DNA from: Candidatus Magasanikbacteria bacterium RIFCSPHIGHO2_02_FULL_47_14
Lineage (GTDB): Bacteria; Patescibacteriota; Patescibacteriia; Magasanikbacterales; UBA922
Length of the DNA: 15,011 bases
Reading direction: 5' to 3'
Assembly: GCA_001784275.1 (NCBI GenBank)
Contig: MFQB01000037.1
Span: forward strand, 23,101 to 38,111
Shown here: positions 12,691-15,011 of the stretch, piece by piece
Position numbering within the stretch: the first letter of the stretch is position 1
Layout: each line of letters opens with the position of its first letter
The notes under the pieces: model-generated
The model's database searches: none
What the model was told of the DNA's origin: nothing
The model's input: the letters and a program-made list of their open reading frames with translations, nothing else
Translations under genes and position numbers: made by a program

Positions 12691-12720
12691 TTGCTCGGAA
12701 AGGCCGGTCTCCTTTATACT
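12691..12720 (+). promoter_or_regulatory. Promoter for the methyltransferase-glycosyltransferase pair
   Basis: TTGCTC (12691-12696) and TATACT (12715-12720) are separated by 18 bp. Transcription should start near 12727, about 14 nt before the ATG at 12741, so the leader is very short and has no Shine-Dalgarno. The 136-bp region 12605-12740 shared with dnaB holds nothing else I can recognise. Confidence 0.55.
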
Positions 12721-12740
12721 GGGGAAGATTATAGGCCTTT

Positions 12741-13664
12741 ATGCAATACCAATGTGTCGACTGTGGGGGGTCCATGTCGTTAAATAACAACCAATATACT
12801 TGCCTTGCTTGTCACCGAACCTACACTGCAGACAGTGGTGTTTTTGATGCTCGTTCATCACAGCTCTCCGAGTTAGCCAAAGAAGAGGCACTCTACCACG
12901 ATCACATCGACGAAGATGCGTGCGAAACGCATCAACTTTCTGCATGGCGGAATGTGTTTTATCATCAGTATGTGTGGAATTTTTTAACGAAAGTACCCAA
13001 ACAGGCAACGCTGGTGGAAGTAGGGGCAGGAACCGGCTTTGACGCAGAACAGATATATGACCAAGACAAGACGCTGGTCCTTACAGACATCTCAGCAGAG
13101 ACCTTAAAACGGGTTGCACAGCGCTTGAACAAAAATAATATTCAGTATGTTGCGGCTGATGGTGTGCAGCTTCCACTTGCAGATGAGTCTTGTGATGTTG
13201 TGTATATGATTGCAGTCTGGCATCACTTTGAAAAGCCGGGGGAGGCGCTGGAAGAGTGGAGACGTATCCTGAAAAAAGATGGGCAACTGGTTATTGGAGT
13301 TGAACCAAACCGATTTTATTTTTATCCCATAAAAAAGTTGCGTCCATTCTTGTGTCATGCAATCCATGCGGACGAACATGAAGGATCTCATGCTGATGCG
13401 GAGATGGAAGGTTTTTCCTACGGACAAATACAAAAGTATCTTGGTTCGGGGTGGAGAAATGTGACGATTCGTCCCATGTGGTTGTTCGGTGGATGGATGC
13501 ACTATGGGTTGGAGTTTATCTATCGGGTTTTTCATCTGAAAAAAAGAATCCAACCTCCTCTATGGGTAGAAAAAATGATCGTTGGATTTGATGAGTTGTT
13601 ATTTCGCATACCCGGAGTGCGACATCTCTGTTGGCATTGGATTGTCACAGCACAAAAAGTATGA
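12741..13664 (+). CDS. Class I SAM-dependent methyltransferase with N-terminal zinc ribbon
   Basis: The 307-residue protein joins a short zinc ribbon to a Methyltransf_11-type domain. The ribbon has cysteines at 5, 8, 21 and 24 (CVDCGG and CLACHRTY), like Trm112-type modules. SAM-binding motif I is VEVGAGTG at 92-99. An acidic residue follows strand 2 in LTDIS (D116), and motif II-like AADGVQLPLADESCDVV is at 138-154. VWHHFEKPGEALEEWRRILK follows at about 159-178. The C-terminal part (about 190-305) is aromatic and basic and has no assigned domain. It overlaps the glycosyltransferase by 4 bp (ATGA), so the pair is translationally coupled. That suggests methylation of a sugar or lipid in surface glycan synthesis, but the substrate is unknown. 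The family is secure. Confidence 0.9.
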   Translation: MQYQCVDCGGSMSLNNNQYTCLACHRTYTADSGVFDARSSQLSELAKEEALYHDHIDEDACETHQLSAWRNVFYHQYVWNFLTKVPKQATLVEVGAGTGFDAEQIYDQDKTLVLTDISAETLKRVAQRLNKNNIQYVAADGVQLPLADESCDVVYMIAVWHHFEKPGEALEEWRRILKKDGQLVIGVEPNRFYFYPIKKLRPFLCHAIHADEHEGSHADAEMEGFSYGQIQKYLGSGWRNVTIRPMWLFGGWMHYGLEFIYRVFHLKKRIQPPLWVEKMIVGFDELLFRIPGVRHLCWHWIVTAQKV

Positions 13665-14854
13665 AGATATGCGTGATTAACAATATCTATCCGCCGTATC
13701 ACCGTGGAGGGGCAGAACAAGTGGTCGTTACCATGGTTGAGGGATTGTTAGCACAAGGGCATGAGGTGGTTATTATTACCGGCACGCCCGGGCAAGAAGC
13801 AACTGAGCGCCACGAGCGTCTTACGATTTATCGCTTACGACCGCACAATCTCTTTTTTTATACACACGCTGAAGGTCATACAATATTTGAACGTGCGCTC
13901 TGGCATGTCATTGACATGTTTCATCTTTCGGTAGCCAATAAGGTGCAAGAGATTTTGGAGGCTGAACACGTTGATCTTGTTCATACGCACAATCTCATGG
14001 GTTTAAGCTTTTTGATTCCGAGGGTGATTCGCAAACTGAGGATCCACCATGTTCACACGGTTCATGACGTTCAACTGGTTGAACCCAGCGCGATGATTTT
14101 GAAAGAAAAAGAACAAAGTTGGCGATATACAGGTTTGCCGACGAAACTCTACACCGGGATTATGAAGTGGCTCATGGGCTCGCCGCATGTTGTCATTTCT
14201 CCATCTCAGTTTTTGCTTGACTTTTATCGTTCTCGAGGGTTTTTTGAACATTCCCACCAGGTTGTGCTCCGCAATCCGGTCACCTTTTCTTTCCAAGAAA
14301 CCCGGCAGGTGGTCGACGAACCGCACGACTCATTCAGATTTTTATATATTGGACAGATTGAACGACACAAGGGGCTATTCCTTCTTCTCAGCGCATTTCA
14401 AAAACTGCATTTTCAATTCCCACACGCCGAGTTACACATTGTTGGGAGTGGTTCAGTGTTGGAAGAGATTCGTGCCAGTGTCGTTCCGGAGAACGGTGTG
14501 TATATATATGGTCGTTTGAAACGGGAGGAGTTGCCGGCACTGTTTGCAAAGATGGACATGGCGGTTGTTCCTTCGTTGTGTTACGAAAATTCACCAACGG
14601 TCATCTTCGAAAGTTTGTCCTGTGGGCGACCAGTGTTGGCCAGTGACATTGAAGGCGTTGCCGAACTTATCCGAGAAGGAGAGAATGGTATAACCTTTGA
14701 AACCGGAAATGTTGAGAAGTTGGTGGAAAAGATGCAGTGGTGTCTCACACATAAAGAAACAGTACAAAAAATGAGTGGCGAAACACGGCAGTCACTCGTT
14801 GGTTTGTCACGAGATGAATATGTCCAGCGTCTTGAAAAGTTATATCAACGATGA
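13661..14854 (+). CDS. GT4-family glycosyltransferase (GT-B fold)
   Basis: This is a retaining glycosyltransferase of the GT4 type, which transfers a sugar from a nucleotide donor. The 397-residue protein starts MKICVINNIYPPYHRGGAEQ, where GGAE marks the acceptor-side Rossmann domain. DLVHTHNLMG is near 105-114 and FLYIGQIERHKG near 227-238. The donor-site EX7E motif is E309 to E317 in ENSPTVIFE, followed by GRPVLASDIEGVAELI. No membrane segment is evident, so it probably acts at the cytoplasmic membrane face. The start at 13661 overlaps the methyltransferase stop by 4 bp. A TTG at 13631 would lengthen the overlap and is rejected. The likely role is building a surface glycan with the methyltransferase; donor and acceptor are not readable. 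Confidence 0.93.
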   Translation: MKICVINNIYPPYHRGGAEQVVVTMVEGLLAQGHEVVIITGTPGQEATERHERLTIYRLRPHNLFFYTHAEGHTIFERALWHVIDMFHLSVANKVQEILEAEHVDLVHTHNLMGLSFLIPRVIRKLRIHHVHTVHDVQLVEPSAMILKEKEQSWRYTGLPTKLYTGIMKWLMGSPHVVISPSQFLLDFYRSRGFFEHSHQVVLRNPVTFSFQETRQVVDEPHDSFRFLYIGQIERHKGLFLLLSAFQKLHFQFPHAELHIVGSGSVLEEIRASVVPENGVYIYGRLKREELPALFAKMDMAVVPSLCYENSPTVIFESLSCGRPVLASDIEGVAELIREGENGITFETGNVEKLVEKMQWCLTHKETVQKMSGETRQSLVGLSRDEYVQRLEKLYQR

Positions 14855-15011
14855 TATGTAAAAACCATGGCTTTTCCGTCATCAATGGACTGCCAGGAGT
14901 CGGCAGTTTTTTTAGCTCCTTCTGTGATTGTGTCAAAGTTAGCCCAATATGAGTTTATGACAAAGTACGCCTTGTTCACATTGACAAGATCCATTGCCTG
15001 GAGCATGTATT
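14845..15011 (-). CDS. 3' end of an unidentified minus-strand gene (partial)
   Basis: A minus-strand frame runs from the right edge of the window to a TGA at 14845-14847, giving 54 residues. They read YMLQAMDLVNVNKAYFVINS, then YWANFDTITEGAKKTADSWQ, then SIDDGKAMVFTYHR. The mix of charged, aromatic and small residues and a purine-first codon bias look coding, but I do not recognise a family. It would overlap the end of the glycosyltransferase by 10 bp, tail to tail. A terminator-like hairpin for the plus strand lies inside it. A competing plus-strand frame from ATG 14867 is also open to the edge but looks less coding and lacks T at -1. The 5' part is outside the window, so this call is tentative. 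Confidence 0.42.
   Translation of the reverse strand, partial: YMLQAMDLVNVNKAYFVINSYWANFDTITEGAKKTADSWQSIDDGKAMVFTYHR
14889..14913 (+). terminator. Intrinsic terminator after the glycosyltransferase
   Basis: A 6-bp stem ACTGCC (14889-14894) with GGCAGT (14902-14907) encloses a 7-nt loop and runs into seven T's (14907-14913). It lies 35 bp after the glycosyltransferase stop and would end the methyltransferase-glycosyltransferase transcript. It falls inside the candidate minus-strand reading frame, so one of the two calls may be coincidental. Confidence 0.5.

Noticed and set aside
13104..13553. 149-codon open frame on minus inside the methyltransferase
   Set aside because: It is antisense to the SAM-binding domain and has no domain or start context.
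14867..15011. Plus-strand frame from ATG 14867, open to the window edge
   Set aside because: It has no T at -1 and weaker codon bias than the opposite frame, and a terminator hairpin lies just after its start. It cannot be fully excluded without flanking sequence.
1..15011. tRNA, rRNA, CRISPR array, insertion sequence or prophage genes
   Set aside because: No cloverleaf, rRNA segment, regularly spaced repeat, transposase or phage gene was seen in a read of both strands.

Overview
The window is a compact, gene-dense bacterial segment with no RNA genes, insertion sequences or CRISPR. It reads most like a genome of the Candidate Phyla Radiation (Patescibacteria). That is an inference from four things: an almost complete lack of Shine-Dalgarno sequences, very short gaps between genes, a membrane-anchored Clp ATPase paired with a small membrane protein, and a divergent sugar-phosphate transferase. 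TGA is used as a stop (rseP, the GCS2-like gene, the methyltransferase and the glycosyltransferase all end in TGA), so a lineage that recodes TGA is unlikely. I cannot name a phylum from sequence alone.

Layout. Positions 1-2109 (minus) hold rseP followed by pheS, which runs off the left edge. A 109-bp divergent region carries a near-consensus promoter for a plus-strand block at 2219-5113: lemA, htpX and a GCS2-like carboxylate-amine ligase. An extended -10 promoter then precedes a second plus-strand block at 5176-9793: a small membrane protein, a 921-residue membrane-anchored ClpC-like AAA+ protein, a WecA/MraY-family sugar-phosphate transferase and a membrane-anchored DUF192 protein. rplU (9834-10139) has its own strong promoter and ends in a long bidirectional hairpin shared with the converging minus-strand set dnaB-ybaB-recR (12604 to 10238). 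Divergent from dnaB is a plus-strand pair, a zinc-ribbon methyltransferase and a GT4 glycosyltransferase (12741-14854). The right edge probably holds the 3' end of a minus-strand gene.

How the genes fit together. RseP, LemA, HtpX and the Clp-like ATPase with its small partner form a membrane proteolysis and quality-control neighbourhood. The sugar-phosphate transferase and the methyltransferase/glycosyltransferase pair point to cell-surface glycan synthesis. pheS, rplU, dnaB and recR are housekeeping genes for translation, replication and repair.

The most unusual item is the Clp-like protein at 5539-8304. It has a DnaJ-type zinc-finger N-terminus, two membrane segments and a Clp N domain. 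Its first AAA+ ring has lost the Walker A Thr/Ser, the Walker B Asp-Glu, the pore aromatic and the arginine-finger segment. Its second ring keeps the catalytic residues but lacks the GYVG pore motif, and I see no ClpP-binding loop. It looks like a membrane remodelling or anchoring machine rather than a standard ClpP partner. A second global signal is that 14 of 15 chosen start codons have T immediately before ATG.
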